DNA from: Symbiodinium natans
Taxonomy: Eukaryota; Sar; Dinophyceae; Suessiales; Symbiodiniaceae
Reading direction: 5' to 3'
Assembly: GCA_905221605.1 (NCBI GenBank)
Contig: CAJNDS010002324.1
Span: 1,157,001-1,221,000 of the forward strand
DNA: 64,000 nt
In this document: positions 44,106 to 54,440 of the stretch, one piece after another
Numbering within the stretch: the first letter of the stretch is position 1
Layout of the letters: every line of letters starts with the position of its first letter
Notes under the pieces: generated by a model
What the model was told of the DNA's origin: nothing
The model's database searches: none
The model's input: only the letters and a program-made list of their open reading frames with translations
Program-made: the position numbers and the translations under genes

Positions 44106-45650
44106 GCAAGCTGCGTTGAGGAGATCTTCCAGAAGTGGGACGTGCACGGCACCGGCGTCATCACACGGAAGCGGCTGCGCGAGCTCCTCTCCCAGGTGGC
44201 CGGCAAGGCCGTCACCGAAGAGGAGATCGAGCGATGCATCGCCGAGGCCCTTTCGGAAGAAATGTTTCAAAGTACGTCGCAAACGATCATCTAGCTGTGC
44301 CCCTTGTTACCATTTCTTGTGGACTGAAGAGCAGGGATGCCGAGAATCGGATTTGAGACCCAAGGCAGACAAGAACCACAACGGTCTGATAGAGTACAAC
44401 GAGTTCATCGAGTGGCTTCAACAGCCCTGCGCTACAGTCCGCATGGGATCGCAAGGCCTGGAGTATTTCAGCCTGGAGGCAGCTGTAAGGCCCCTCTACG
44501 ACGTCTATGACCAGAACGGGGACGGATTGGTGTCCATGGAGGAGCCCGAAGCCCGAATCCACCCTAAGGGTTTAGGGTTTAGGGTTAGGGTTTAGGGTTT
44601 AGGGTTTAAAGCCATCCTACGCCCTCTCGCATGCTTCTGAGGCTGAAAGGCGCCCCTTAAGCCCGCCGACACCGTCTGGGGGCTCGGGTGGAGATTGGGG
44701 GTTCAGGGTACATGGCGTCTGAGGGAAAAGGAGCGTGATTTCAGCTTGAGAAAGGGCCAACACCCAAAGATCCTGCAACCCGGTTTTGAAGGCTGAGGGA
44801 CTTAGGGGTCCAGATACGATCCAACTGACAGCCTTGAAAAAAACCAAATTCAAACCCGGTGCCCTAAACCCTGTGCCGTAAACCCGAAACCCGAAACCCT
44901 GCACCCGAAACCCTAAACCCTAAACCCTAAACCCCAAACCCCAAACCCCATGGAGGAGTTTGTGCAGTGCCAGACCATCCTCCAGAATTGCCTCGGCCTC
45001 CGAAGCCAGACTGCAGCCCCTTTGGAGGACCAGTTCAATGAAGCAGCCCTAAACCCCAAACCCTAAACCCTAAAACCTAAACCCTAAACCCTAAACCCTA
45101 AACCCTAAACCCTAAACCCTAAACCCCAGAAGATGATAGCGTCAAGGGCCTAGGTCTAAGGATGTTTGGCACGATTAAGTAAGGGTCTTATCGGGGTTGA
45201 GGCTCAGCTTCTCAAGGCTCATGTAGGGGCTTCAAAAAGGTCTCGAGTGTCTTCGGAGGACCAGTTCAAGAAGCAACTTGGGAAGCCCGAGGGTTCGGCA
45301 AGCCTCAGCGTCTTCGACAACTCCCCCAAGCGCGTCTTTGGGCAGGCCGCGGTTCAAGAGTTCGGGGGCCCCCCCGTCGCGGACCGGTTTTTTGGGGTAA
45401 GGACGGAGATGAGCGAAGTTACGTATGAAAGGGATCCTAGTTTCGTACGACCCATAAGGCCCCTAAGCCCCCTAGGCCCCCTAAGCCCCTAAGCCTCTCG
45501 AGCCCCTAAAGCCTGAACCCTCAAACCCCAAGCCCAAAGGTGGACGCAGACAAGAGCAAGGGCATCACCTTTGAGGAGTTCCTGGAGTGGCAGCGCACGC
45601 GGCTGGTCGAAGCGCGGACGCCCAGCAAGGACCGCAGTGACTTGCTGAGG
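44106..45650 (+). CDS. EF-hand protein with four loops, five exons
   Basis: Exon 1 (about 44,106-44,272) reads CVEEIFQKWDVHGTGVITRK; loop 1 has R instead of E at position 12, so it probably does not bind calcium. Exon 2 (about 44,368-44,541) reads ADKNHNGLIEYNEFIEWLQQ and later LYDVYDQNGDGLVSME; loops 2 and 3 are canonical. Exon 3 (about 44,954-45,028) completes loop 3 with EEFVQCQTILQNCLG. Exon 4 (about 45,259-45,396) reads DQFKKQLGKPEGSASLSVFD. Exon 5 (45,540-45,650) reads VDADKSKGITFEEFLEWQRT, a good fourth loop. Introns 2 and 3 are flanked by 11-bp and 15-bp direct repeats; intron 4 is GT-AG (45,397-45,539). The protein likely senses calcium and resembles EF-hand regions common in dinoflagellates. 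The true start and end are not visible; exons to about 47 kb may belong to it. Confidence 0.65.
44565..44953. repeat. Intron with TTTAGGG at its 5' end and CCCTAAA at its 3' end
   Basis: TTTAGGG heptamers at 44,570-44,610 and CCCTAAA/CCCCAAA heptamers at 44,862-44,949 lie at opposite ends of one intron of the EF-hand gene. Their transcripts could pair. Confidence 0.85.
45048..45128 (+). repeat. CCCTAAA array
   Basis: About 11 heptamers lie near the 5' end of the next intron, with no TTTAGGG partner inside that intron. An exception to the pairing pattern. Confidence 0.9.
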
Positions 45651-46029
45651 GTCTTTGGGGTTTAGGGTTTACGGGCTAGGTTTAGGGTTGAGGATTCACG
45701 ATGCTTCGAACCTGCTTAGAACCACTTTTACTTAGGGTACTTAGAACCCTACTTGTAACTGCCCATGAACCTCCAAGTGTAGGTGTAGGTTTGAGGGTTC
45801 CAAGGGTTTTTTGAGGTTTCAGGACCTGGAGAAACCCCAAGAGCCAAAAGCCCCTACACTCTCGACTCCCCCCCAAGCAAGTATGCTGTAAAATGGGATC
45901 GTATATCAAAGGACTCCCCCCAAAGGGAGCTTGATTTGGAACAACCACGGGTATGCCGGAAGCAGCCGCCCTAAAGCACAAAATCCAGAAACCCGACTCA
46001 AGCTTCTGTTGCCGGCACGCGAAATTCAT

Positions 46030-47222
46030 CAATTCACCTCAAACATGTGAACGAAACGGGGGCAAAACAATCTGGTCCCGGTTTGTGACTGGTGGGGAAA
46101 CTGGAGGCTTCCTAGGGAAGACCTTTGAAGCCTTCGGCCGAGGCGAATTCGAAACAGCACTCATTCGTAACGATGTAACCGGTCAGTTCTCTAAATGAGG
46201 GTGCGACTCTTCACACAATCACAATCTACTAGTATTGGTTGTGATGTTCCCCCTTATACTAACAGTCCTTAATACTTATTTCCGCTATTCAGGACTGCTA
46301 GTATAAGGGGCAACATCCCACAGTGTTCGGCTATCCAGGGCACTAACTACAAGGGAACCGCGACATTGAAAGTCGCACCTGAAAAGGAGCTGGAGGAGCT
46401 ACTGCCTGCCCTGGCACGTCAGCTGAAGCGCGTCTTCAGGTCTGGGCTGGGGGGGGGGGAGACAAAAAGGAGGCGCAAGACTGTGGCTTCGTAGAGGTTG
46501 AGGGTTTAGCGTTTAGAGTCCATGTACCCTTCCATGAATATCTGTATCTGTATCTGTATCTCTATCTATCTATCAATAATCATAAAACATAAGAGTCACA
46601 ACAAGAATGAAGCCCCTAGTGTTAGCGTCGGACCGTTTCTTGGGGTTCATGTCGAAGGTTCGACGACTCCGCCGAGCAGGATGCCACGGGGGAATGCGAC
46701 TCTAAGGTCCTTCAGAAGATTGTGGACAACCTCGCGCCCCGGCTCTTTCAGGGACTTTTGTTTGGGTTTTGGGAGGGCTTCGGAGGGTTTGGGGCAGTTT
46801 TTTGGGCCTGGCTCTTAAGGGGATGTTTAAGGTTTAGGAAGGTAGGAGGGTTTCGGCTTGTACTTAGGACTGTGCTGGCGGGGAAGCATGCGCCAAAAGA
46901 TGCCCCCGCCTTCCCGGTTGCTTCCTGAAACAGGGTCCCCAAACCCAAGGGTACGTCTTCATTACCAGAGCTTGGCGCGCAGGCCAAGTTTTGCGTGGAG
47001 ATCTGGTCCAAGAAGGAGGAGGATGAGACTAAGGCCAAAGACATCAAGGTCCTCATGGGAAAGGCCCGGTTCAGTCGCTTTATGACAGATGTCTATGCTG
47101 CATCATATGCCAACAAGCTGAAGTGCACGTCGTTTCGGGAGACCCGCCACTACACCAACCGGTGGACGGAGCCCCCCGTGGGATTGAATGTCAAGAAGCT
47201 CAAGGCAGGCATGCGTGTTGCT
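46030..47222 (+). CDS. Run of unidentified exons after the EF-hand gene
   Basis: Open, protein-like segments are: about 46,040-46,180 (IWSRFVTGGETGGFLGKTFE); about 46,366-46,440 (APEKELEELLPALARQLKRV); about 46,655-46,750 (FDDSAEQDATGECDSKVLQK, then IVDNLAPRLFQ); and about 46,967-47,215 (AQAKFCVEIWSKKEEDETKA, IKVLMGKARFSRFMTDVY, RETRHYTNRWTEPPVGLNVK). The last is long and charged and looks like real protein, but I cannot name its family. They follow the EF-hand exons on the same strand and may be their continuation. Borders are not resolved. Confidence 0.45.
46239..46320. mobile_element. Introner-like element, family B
   Basis: Left end GATGTTCCCCCTTATACTAA with CAGTCCTTAAT; right end AGGACTGCTAGTATAAGGGG then CAACATCCCA. 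Same ends as the 62,395 and 62,917 copies; the middle is shorter. Confidence 0.75.
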
Positions 47223-47570
47223 GTGTGTTGAGATGGGCCCTTGCTCGCACCTCTCGTCGTCCCAGCTGTCTCCATTTTCATTCCCGTGCCTCTGATTGCC
47301 ATCATCTTCATGTCTTTTTGCAGATAAATACTTCCGCGAATGTTTCAGGTTTTTTTGAGTCGTCCGAACCCATACTGAAGCCCATCTCGTGCTTGCTGAG
47401 CCCCACCAGGTCCCCGAGAATTGCCTCAGGAAATGCTTCCAGGTTTACCAGCAAACACGAACACAGGACCGAGACAGGCAGACTTTAGATCCGCAGTGAC
47501 ACTCTTCCCACCAAGCCGACTACGATGATTCTTGAAGGCCTGAGTCGTATGTCTGGAAAGTTCCCTACTG

Positions 47571-47690
47571 CCCTAAACCCGACGGTAGACCCTAAACCCT
47601 AAGCCCTAAACCCTAAACCCTAAACCCTAAGCCCTAAGCCCTAAGCCCTAAGCCCTAAACCCTAAACCCTAAACCCTAAACCCCAAGACG
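47571..47690 (+). repeat. CCCTAAA/CCCTAAG array
   Basis: About 14 heptamers end in CCCCAAG directly before an open exon-like segment at 47,693. Confidence 0.9.
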
Positions 47691-47692
47691 AC

Positions 47693-48992
47693 TCGCGGTG
47701 ACCAGGCGAAGTTCCTTGCCACAGAGTCGTGCACGAAGGTCACGGAGAATATGGACCTAGATCTGATGGTCATTCCCATCCTTGCAGAAGGACACCTATT
47801 CAGGGTTTTCGGTTTATTTAGGGTTTAGGGTTTAGGGTTTAGGGCTCAGGGTTTAGGATTGGTTAAGGGTTAGGTCGCTCTCTCCACCTTTGGACTCCTG
47901 CTCTTGCTGTGAGGAGATGATGTAAACCCCCGCAGTCGTGTCTGGCTGGCCGCATTCTTAATGCCATGGTCTACGAATACCGATTTGCTGGCCTCGTGCA
48001 CGCGAGTGTGCATGCACCCTAACCTCAATCCGGATAGCTAAAGCTCGTGTCTTTTGGTGTTAAGTGTGGGAGAACCGCTCGCTTGGACGTGGCGAGATCA
48101 GATGTTGCCACGTGAGGCTCAGATCATCCAGAAGGCCCGGGTACAACGCGGAGTTGATTGAAATGAGCTGTGCATGCTTAGATGTGCTCTGCCATAATAT
48201 GTGTGGTTTCGTATATTATTACGGCAGATGACTGGTGACGAAAGTGGTATGTTTCATTCGTTGCGGTGTTGGGGGTGATAGTGGTGGCAGTTTGGAACCA
48301 AATTGGACACGCGAGCAGAAGCGAAGTGCGTCCTAAATGGCTGCATTCTACCTAAATGAGACCGAGAAGGCGAAGGTGTTTTTTTCTCAAGAAATAAGGC
48401 AATCATTGTACGTTGAGTTTTTTTTTGCCGTATTGCTGCGATGATGTACGAATAAGTTCACATCGTGATGACAGCTTGGAAGCTGCAACGCCTCGACATA
48501 CCTGCTGTCAGTCTGAATGTTGGAGCTCCGGTCCACGTGGTTGGTGTTCGTGAGTATGAAGTGGCACAAACGTGTGGGGTTTTACGGGTGCAGCCTTTGG
48601 GGTACTTGTGCGAAGGGCCTGGATGTCTTGTCAATACCGCTGCCAGGTGACGATGAAGGACGGGAAGGTGCGAGAGGATGATCCGGTCCAGCGCTTGGTT
48701 CAGTGTGGGGGATCTTCGGAACTGATAGGACCGGGGGATATTGGGCATTCCTGTTCAAGCTCAGGCTAGCAGAGGCAATCAAGGGCAACTGCAGTAAGGC
48801 TATCTAAGGCAAGTGGTGTAGTTGCTTGCGAGATTTGCCCCTGTGGTGCTGCTCATGACTCATGCATGCGGTGTGGCCAAGGTCTACTACGAGTTTGAGT
48901 CTCTGTCCTGGCACAAGACCGATGACGCTGCTTCCTCGGCAGAACGCGCGACCACCCTGGTACCTGACCGCAGGATGCACCCGCTGAGCATT
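47693..48992 (+). CDS. Unidentified exons between telomere-like arrays
   Basis: About 47,691-47,800 reads TTRGDQAKFLATESCTKVTE and continues NMDLDLMVIPILAEGHLFR; it is bordered by CCCTAAA on the left and TTTAGGG (47,815-47,875) on the right. About 48,880-48,990 reads KVYYEFESLSWHKTDDAASS and ends MHPLSI just before another TTTAGGG array. The 800 bp between them (48,000-48,870) show an AT-rich hairpin (TGCCATAATATG near 48,190 against TATTATTACGGCA) and no convincing exon. Function unknown. Confidence 0.4.
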
Positions 48993-49072
48993 TAGGGTTT
49001 AGGGTTTAGGGTTTAGGGTTTAGGGTTTAGGGTTTAGGGTTTAGGGTTTAGGGTCTAGGGTTTAGGGTTTGG
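48992..49072 (+). repeat. TTTAGGG array
   Basis: About 11 near-perfect heptamers follow the exon-like segment at 48,880. Confidence 0.92.
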
Positions 49073-49089
49073 GGGCAAATTCTGGACCC

Positions 49090-50290
49090 AAGCGTGCAGA
49101 CGTTGTTGGCAACAGGAGGCAACAGCATTTTGCAACCATCATCCACTGAGGCCATGTACAAGTTCCACACGGTCCGACCCTCAAGAAACCATTGCTGTCG
49201 TGTTTGGTTGGTCTCCGATGCCCCCCGAAACCATAATCCCCTACCTCTACAGGCCTATGAAGGTTTTACTGCCTAGGGTCTCTAGGGCCCTGAGAACCGC
49301 AGAGAGTCAGCCCTAAGCTTTACAAGCCTTGCGCAGAGGCCTTGGACGCCTTGCCACCCGAGCTTCGCATGTTCTCCCTCCTCAAGGCGCTCTCTTAGCT
49401 CTTGCTCGTATTTGTTTTGGGCTTTGATTCTAGGTGTATTGGTTTGTTGTAGCTCCCCTGTTGCTATTTTCGTAGCTCCGCGTCGGTCGGAACCCTAAAC
49501 GCTGTAAAGCTTGAAATGTGAACCCACGCCTACCTCTGACTGCCAGGCGGAAGCCGACTTCGGCGCCAAAATTGCTTGGGAGCAAGTTGAGAAGGTCCTG
49601 AACAGGCGGGTTCTTTGGGGACTTGGAAGTTGCAGACTACGTGGGAGCATGGGTAATCCTTGCAGACGAAGGACGCAGAATACGGAATTGAAAGAGTCAG
49701 CTTTCACGTCCCAGTGCCTCGCTTCTCACCCCCCCCTCCCACAAGCTTCCCTCCGCAGGCCTGCCATTCTCTGCTTGGGAATTATTTTTGTTTTTGTTTG
49801 TATAAACCCAGGAGGATGTTAAGAATAGTATGTTTTTTGAGGTTCTAAGGGGAGTATAGTCCTGAGCATAGCAATGTCATGATGTCAGCCGTGCCAGGTG
49901 CCTTGGCCACGGGATCATGAACGCCACCCAGGTTGCCGAGTACAAGAACTCCATGGAGCTGCGTGTCATGAAGGCACTCAAGGAGGAGGAGCCTTTTTCA
50001 TTCTTTAGCTTGGGATGTTACCCCCTTATACCAACAGTCCTGAATCGGGATTGTAGTACCCCCCCCTATGATACTCCCTAATCAGGGGCTGTTCGTAAAG
50101 GGGAGCATCCCAACCTTTAGCCTACGAGACTGGGCTCTCGAAGCCGGAGGTAGAGGAGGGCTGAGCACCAATTCCCTGTGAGGACTTGCTCTCGGGCTTG
50201 ACGGCGGAGGAGTCACAGAAGAAGGTCCGCGACAACTTGATGGCCGTTTCCCAGAGGCCTGGCATCTTGAGCGCGGGCTTTTTGGCAGCG
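49090..50290 (+). CDS. Unidentified short exons
   Basis: Open segments: about 49,085-49,190 (DPSVQTLLATGGNSILQPSS); about 49,322-49,395 (YKPCAEALDALPPELRMFSL); about 49,545-49,620 (QAEADFGAKIAWEQVEKVLN); about 49,893-49,995 (CLGHGIMNATQVAEYKNSME, LRVMKALKEEEPF); and about 50,185-50,270 (EDLLSGLTAEESQKKVRDNL). The last two look most protein-like, helical and charged. They lie between introner-like elements and may form one protein with neighbours. I do not recognise it. Confidence 0.35.
49773..49858. mobile_element. Introner-like element, family C
   Basis: Copy of alpha-galactosidase intron 4 (9,942-10,049): CTTGGGAATTATTTTTG, TATAAACCCAGGAGGATGTT and GGTTCTAAGGGGAGTATAG occur in the same order and spacing. 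Confidence 0.7.
50010..50113. mobile_element. Introner-like element, family B
   Basis: TTGGGATGTTACCCCCTTAT on the left and GGGGAGCATCCCAA on the right; 104 bp. The inner part has diverged. Confidence 0.75.
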
Positions 50291-50724
50291 TCACCTTGTT
50301 GCGAATCGTGTGAGGCCCCAGGAAATCATGGCTGCTTGGCTGAGTTTGAGATTCACACATCGGCATGGCAGGTTGTTTGATTTGGAAGCCTTGGAAGATT
50401 CAGACGGCTCATGGGCCAGAGCTGCGCTACTTTGCATTAAGCATCCTGTGAGGATTGGTAGCTGCTTGTGCTTGTACAGCGGATGTGCATTCGTGAATGC
50501 CAAGGCGATGATGAGTGACTTGAAAGTCTTCAAAGTTAGTTCTGTTTGGGCAGATTTCATGACAGCCGACTGAGTACAGCTTCCTGAATTGCGCAAAAGC
50601 AAGGTATCATGCATGTCTTTGCTGTCTGCATCTTTGCGTACAAAAGGCCCAGCATCTCCATTCTTCTTGCCCGGCAGCAAAGACTTCAAACGGGGCATGA
50701 ACAGCATGCCTTTGGAAATCCTTT

Positions 50725-51160
50725 GGCTCTCATACGATTTGCGGTGGACCGACAGGCGGACAGAGCCGAGGTGTCACTGCCCGTATCACTCTGAGACCTC
50801 TAGTGGCCTCCAGGCACCCCAGGAGTCAATGCTGCTCCCAGGGCTTGCCAGGGCCCGCTTCCAATTGGAATGGCCGGAAGAAGCTCTCTCAGCCGAAGGG
50901 CTGGGCCGAATTGCGGATGCCTTGGTTGATGTAAGCTGAGGGGGTGGTTCGATCTTGTGCCGGCTTGCGGTTTAGCAACCCCCTCCCAATTCCCCCCCAC
51001 CCCCCCCACCCCCTCTCCTGGAGACTGCCTCAGGGCTCGCTGTCCGGGGCCTTCGCCACCTTGGACATCACAGGAGATGGTGAGGTGAGCCGAGCCCTGA
51101 GGCACTCTGGGGAACCCCAGGAGCACCAGCATGCTTGGGGTCTGGGGTTCAAGGTTTAGG
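50725..51160 (+). CDS. EF-hand-like exons
   Basis: About 50,855-50,935 reads RFQLEWPEEALSAEGLGRIA, then DALVDVS. About 51,030-51,100 reads GSLSGAFATLDITGDGEVSR, with the loop D-I-T-G-D-G-E-V-S of an EF-hand. A strong donor-like GGTGAG|GTGAGC cuts the loop after GDGE, another case of an intron inside an EF-hand loop. A TTTAGGG array follows at 51,155-51,188. Confidence 0.45.
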
Positions 51161-51321
51161 GTTTAGGGAGGTTTAGGGTTTAGGGTTGAGGACGCGCCCG
51201 AAAACGCACCAAAAAGCTCCGCCCCAAAACACGCACCCCGAGCACCCTAAGACCCTACTCGTAAGACCCTGGTACCGCGGGTTGCCCAAAGGAGGGGGGG
51301 GGGGGTGGCAGATGCTGAGTC

Positions 51322-51420
51322 CTAAGCCCTAAACCCGAAACCCTAAACCCTAACCCTGAACCCTAAATCCTGAACCCTAAACCCTAAACCCTAAGCCCTA
51401 AACCCGAAACCCCGAAACCT
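51322..51420 (+). repeat. CCCTAAA array
   Basis: About 13 heptamers with several variants (CCCGAAA, CCCTGAA). Confidence 0.88.
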
Positions 51421-51547
51421 TCTCTTCCCAAGGACTTCCGGGGTTTAGAGCCGCGCTGCTTCAGTTCGGCGCCAGGAGCCCAGGGCATGGACCTCGGGCC
51501 GTTTTCTCTTTGGGGTATATGTTATGCTTACGCAGGGGTAGTTTTTG

Positions 51548-51630
51548 CGTGTATGTATGTATGTATGTATGTATGTATGTATGTATGTATGTATGTATGT
51601 ATGTATGTATGTATGTATGTATGTATGTAG
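51548..51630 (+). repeat. (GTAT)n microsatellite
   Basis: About 20 copies of GTAT. It has the same unit as the longer run at 28.0-28.1 kb. Confidence 0.95.
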
Positions 51631-51719
51631 ATGCAAATGCGTACAACAGGTTGTTTCCGTTTGAGTACTCGTAGGGTGTTCGGGCTTGGGGTCGGAGAAC
51701 CATTGGGTTGTCCCAGATG

Positions 51720-52533
51720 GTCCTGAGGACTTGAACCTCACCGATGAGCAGCTCCACAAGCTCTGGAAGCAGGGGGCTTGGCCTCACAAAGAGCATGACT
51801 CCCCGTCGCAAGTGGCTCATTTCTCTGGGCAGAGAGGTTCGAAGGAGAAAAAGTCACGACGTGTGTTTTCTTGCTAATTTGCGAATGTTTTATGCTCAAT
51901 AAGGTGTACCTCTAAGCCCAAAACTCCAAACCCAAACTTAAGACGAAACGCTGCCGGCCCTGGAGCCCTAAACCTTCCACCCCCTCCTAATCACAACCAA
52001 GCAGCAGCTTCCCCGCCCCCCCCCCCCCAAAAAAAAAAAAAACAACAACAAAAGAAAACCTGAACCCGAAAGCACCAAACGCAGCATCGCCGAATCGCAC
52101 AGGATGGCGCAAGTCCTCGGAGGATGCAAGGATGCCCGGAGCCTAGTGGCCATGTGGCGCGGTGGCCAGATCGCCTCCCCTGCTGAAGCTGAGGTACCGC
52201 CTTTGCTGCGGTTTAGGGTTTAGGGTTTAGGGTTTAGGGTTTAGGGTTTAGGGTTTAGGGTTTAGGGTTTAGGGTTTAGGGTTTAGGGTTTACGACCCCT
52301 ACGGTAAACCCCAAAAGTGGGGACACTCCCCCTTGTACCAACAGTAGTAGTACCCGTAATATGGACGAGTTAGCAAAAGCCGGAACATCCCTTAAAGTAA
52401 ACCCCAAAAGGCAAGTGCCCTTCAGACCCTAACCATCAGGACGCGGAGTCGATGGATTTCGTGTCCTTCAAGACGGTCTTCGGCCCAAGTGCCGTCGATG
52501 CCCTCGGGGATGCAGGCCGCCAGCCCCGAACTG
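51720..52533 (+). CDS. Unidentified exons
   Basis: About 51,728-51,775 reads EDLNLTDEQLHKLWKQ, like exon D of the EF-hand modules. About 52,105-52,189 reads AQVLGGCKDARSLVAMWRGG and ends at a GAG|GTACCG donor, just before a TTTAGGG array. About 52,442-52,533 reads DAESMDFVSFKTVFGPSAVD and ends at a possible GC donor followed by GGGTTTAGGG. Probably parts of one EF-hand-related protein; not resolved. Confidence 0.4.
52208..52295 (+). repeat. TTTAGGG array
   Basis: About 12 near-perfect heptamers, about 20 nt after a GT donor. Confidence 0.95.
52319..52391. mobile_element. Degenerate family B element
   Basis: CACTCCCCCTTGTACCAACA on the left and GCCGGAACATCCC on the right recall the family B ends. 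The inner arms are lost. Confidence 0.4.
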
Positions 52534-53189
52534 GGTTTAGGGTTGAGGGTGGTTTTGTGGCTGAAGGTTTTCCAGGTTGTGTGGCCTTTCTAGGGTGCTT
52601 AAGGGGTTTGTTTCGGGTTGTAGGTTTTAGGGTTTGGGGCTTTACGGTTTGGGTTTTAGGGTTTTAGGGTCTTATAGGGTTTTATGGTTTAGGGCTTGGG
52701 TAGCATGAGATTTTTCCGGCATCGTAGCATTGCGGTATGATGGTTCGTGGTCTCATCGTACCACCACCTTCTGAAAGGTATCGTCCAACTCATCGTCAGG
52801 AGGATTTTTTTACAGCTCTTCGACCCTTAACCCTCACGCGCCCCAGGCGGTGCCCCTGGAGCCGCAGCGAAGCGCGACCCGGGGCCGAGTCTTGAGGAGA
52901 CGTGGCCTCGGTTTGCGGTCACAAGCCGGACTCAGCGGGCCCACACATAGTCTAGTGGTGCTGATGGTGAAAAGAATCATGTTCGGAACGATAAGTTGCA
53001 TAACTTCGAAGCCCAGGTCTAGCAGCCAAGGCTGTCCATATTCAGGAAGCCCTTTTGGGCTTGGTAAGTCTACGTAGTATCCCCTATAAACCGATAAACC
53101 CTTGAATCTTCCCCATAACCCAACTTCTGAAATTTCCTTACTAAGTTAAAAGGGTTTCCAAGTAGGTTGCCTTGGGATTCGCAGTGAGG

Positions 53190-53297
53190 TCCAGTACGCA
53201 TCTTTACCGGCTGCAGCGGACGGAAGTGCTCAGAGCTGCCATCTTCCGTGATGGGCTAAGACACCAGGAGTTTGCGGTTTCGTTCAAGGTTTAGGGT
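53190..53297 (+). CDS. Exon with telomere-like splice donor
   Basis: The frame reads SSTHLYRLQRTEVLRAAIFR and continues DGLRHQEFAVSFK. It ends at CAAG|GTTTAGGGTTTAGGG, so the GT of the donor would be part of the TTTAGGG array (53,298-53,322). Family unknown. Confidence 0.4.
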
Positions 53298-53492
53298 TTA
53301 GGGTTTAGGGTGTTGGGTTTTGGGTTTTTGGGGGATTGTACCAACAATCCTTCCTCAGCTAGCTCAAGCATGTTCATTCAAACCCTCGATACACGAGAAT
53401 GGCTACCGCTGTCCGCCCAGAGCTTTCCCACCTAGTCTAGATGTTTTTTATGCGCAGGCATGGAGTAACAGAAGCACATTTTAGGGACCAAC

Positions 53493-53602
53493 AATTTGGG
53501 GGTTTACGAAAACAAGGGGCCCCGAATATAGACCCCAAATAGTAGGATTCCCTTAATAGGGACCCCAAGAAGGTACCCCTAATTTCGGAAGCCCCCATTT
53601 GG
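53493..53602. mobile_element. Introner-like element, family D
   Basis: Inverted ends AATTTGGGGGTTTACGAAAA and CTAATTTCGGAAGCCCCCAT. The body matches alpha-galactosidase intron 6. A related left arm alone occurs at 4,064-4,110 (GGGGGTTTTACGAAAATACG). Confidence 0.7.
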
Positions 53603-53726
53603 GTAACTGCCTTCTGTAACTTTTCTCAGGGGTGCTTCCCCCGGTCCTTGCGTGCCGGAAGGCACCAAAGTACCCCTTTAGAAGCCTACAGGACATGGAT
53701 GTTAAAAACAAGGGTCCCGACAAGCA

Positions 53727-54048
53727 AACCCTAAACCCTAAACCCTAAACCCTCAACCCTACACCCTAAACCCTAAACCCTACACCCTAAACCCTAAACC
53801 TTACACCCTAAACCCTAGCACTTTGTGTGGTTTCGGGGCTCCCCAAACCCAAACCTCCCGAAAGCCCCTGCCAGGCTCAGCTCCCGAGGTCTTCCTTCCC
53901 TTGGAGCACCTGGCTGCCGCGGTTCGGGAGGAACTCCTGCAAAGAGAAGCTGTCGGCTTTTAGGGTTTTAGGGTTTAGGGTTTGGGGTTTAGGGTTTGGG
54001 GTTTAGGGTTTAGGGTTTAGGGTTTAGGGTTTAGGGGTTTAGGGGTGC
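53727..54048. repeat. CCCTAAA array, possible exon, TTTAGGG array
   Basis: CCCTAAA/CCCTACA heptamers at 53,727-53,818 and TTTAGGG heptamers at 53,958-54,048 enclose an open segment, FLPLEHLAAAVREELLQREA (about 53,893-53,955). Confidence 0.85.
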
Positions 54049-54116
54049 ATAGGAATGGCGGAGATTCTGGGGAATTTCTGGGGTTTTCGGTGGGGAGGCG
54101 GGGAGTTCCGGGTTCC

Positions 54117-54250
54117 ATGTTCCGACTTCGGACAGCACGCGAGTCCATGCTGTCACAGGCTGCGCCAGAGCTTTCGGACGATGAGGTGTCTCAGGTCTGC
54201 CGACTGGCGCACGGACCCCCAAGCAACTCCAGGATTCAACGACCAGTTTG
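54117..54250 (+). CDS. Candidate exon upstream of the SET gene
   Basis: The frame reads RTARESMLSQAAPELSDDEV and continues SQVCRLAHG. Helical and acidic, of unknown family. It may be the end of the preceding multi-exon gene. Confidence 0.3.
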
Positions 54251-54440
54251 ATTGTAGTTTGGGGTGCAGGTTTTCGTGGTGTGAAAGACGGCTTGTACCT
54301 GGCTTCTCTCTTGTGTTCCCCGGCGTTCCTTGTCATCTGTCGCATCCTTTGTTGAAACCCGAGTATTCTCCATGACTCGAATGTGATAGCCCAGGTTCAA
54401 AGCCATCTGTGCTTTCTAAGCCCAATGGATCAAAGGAGCC

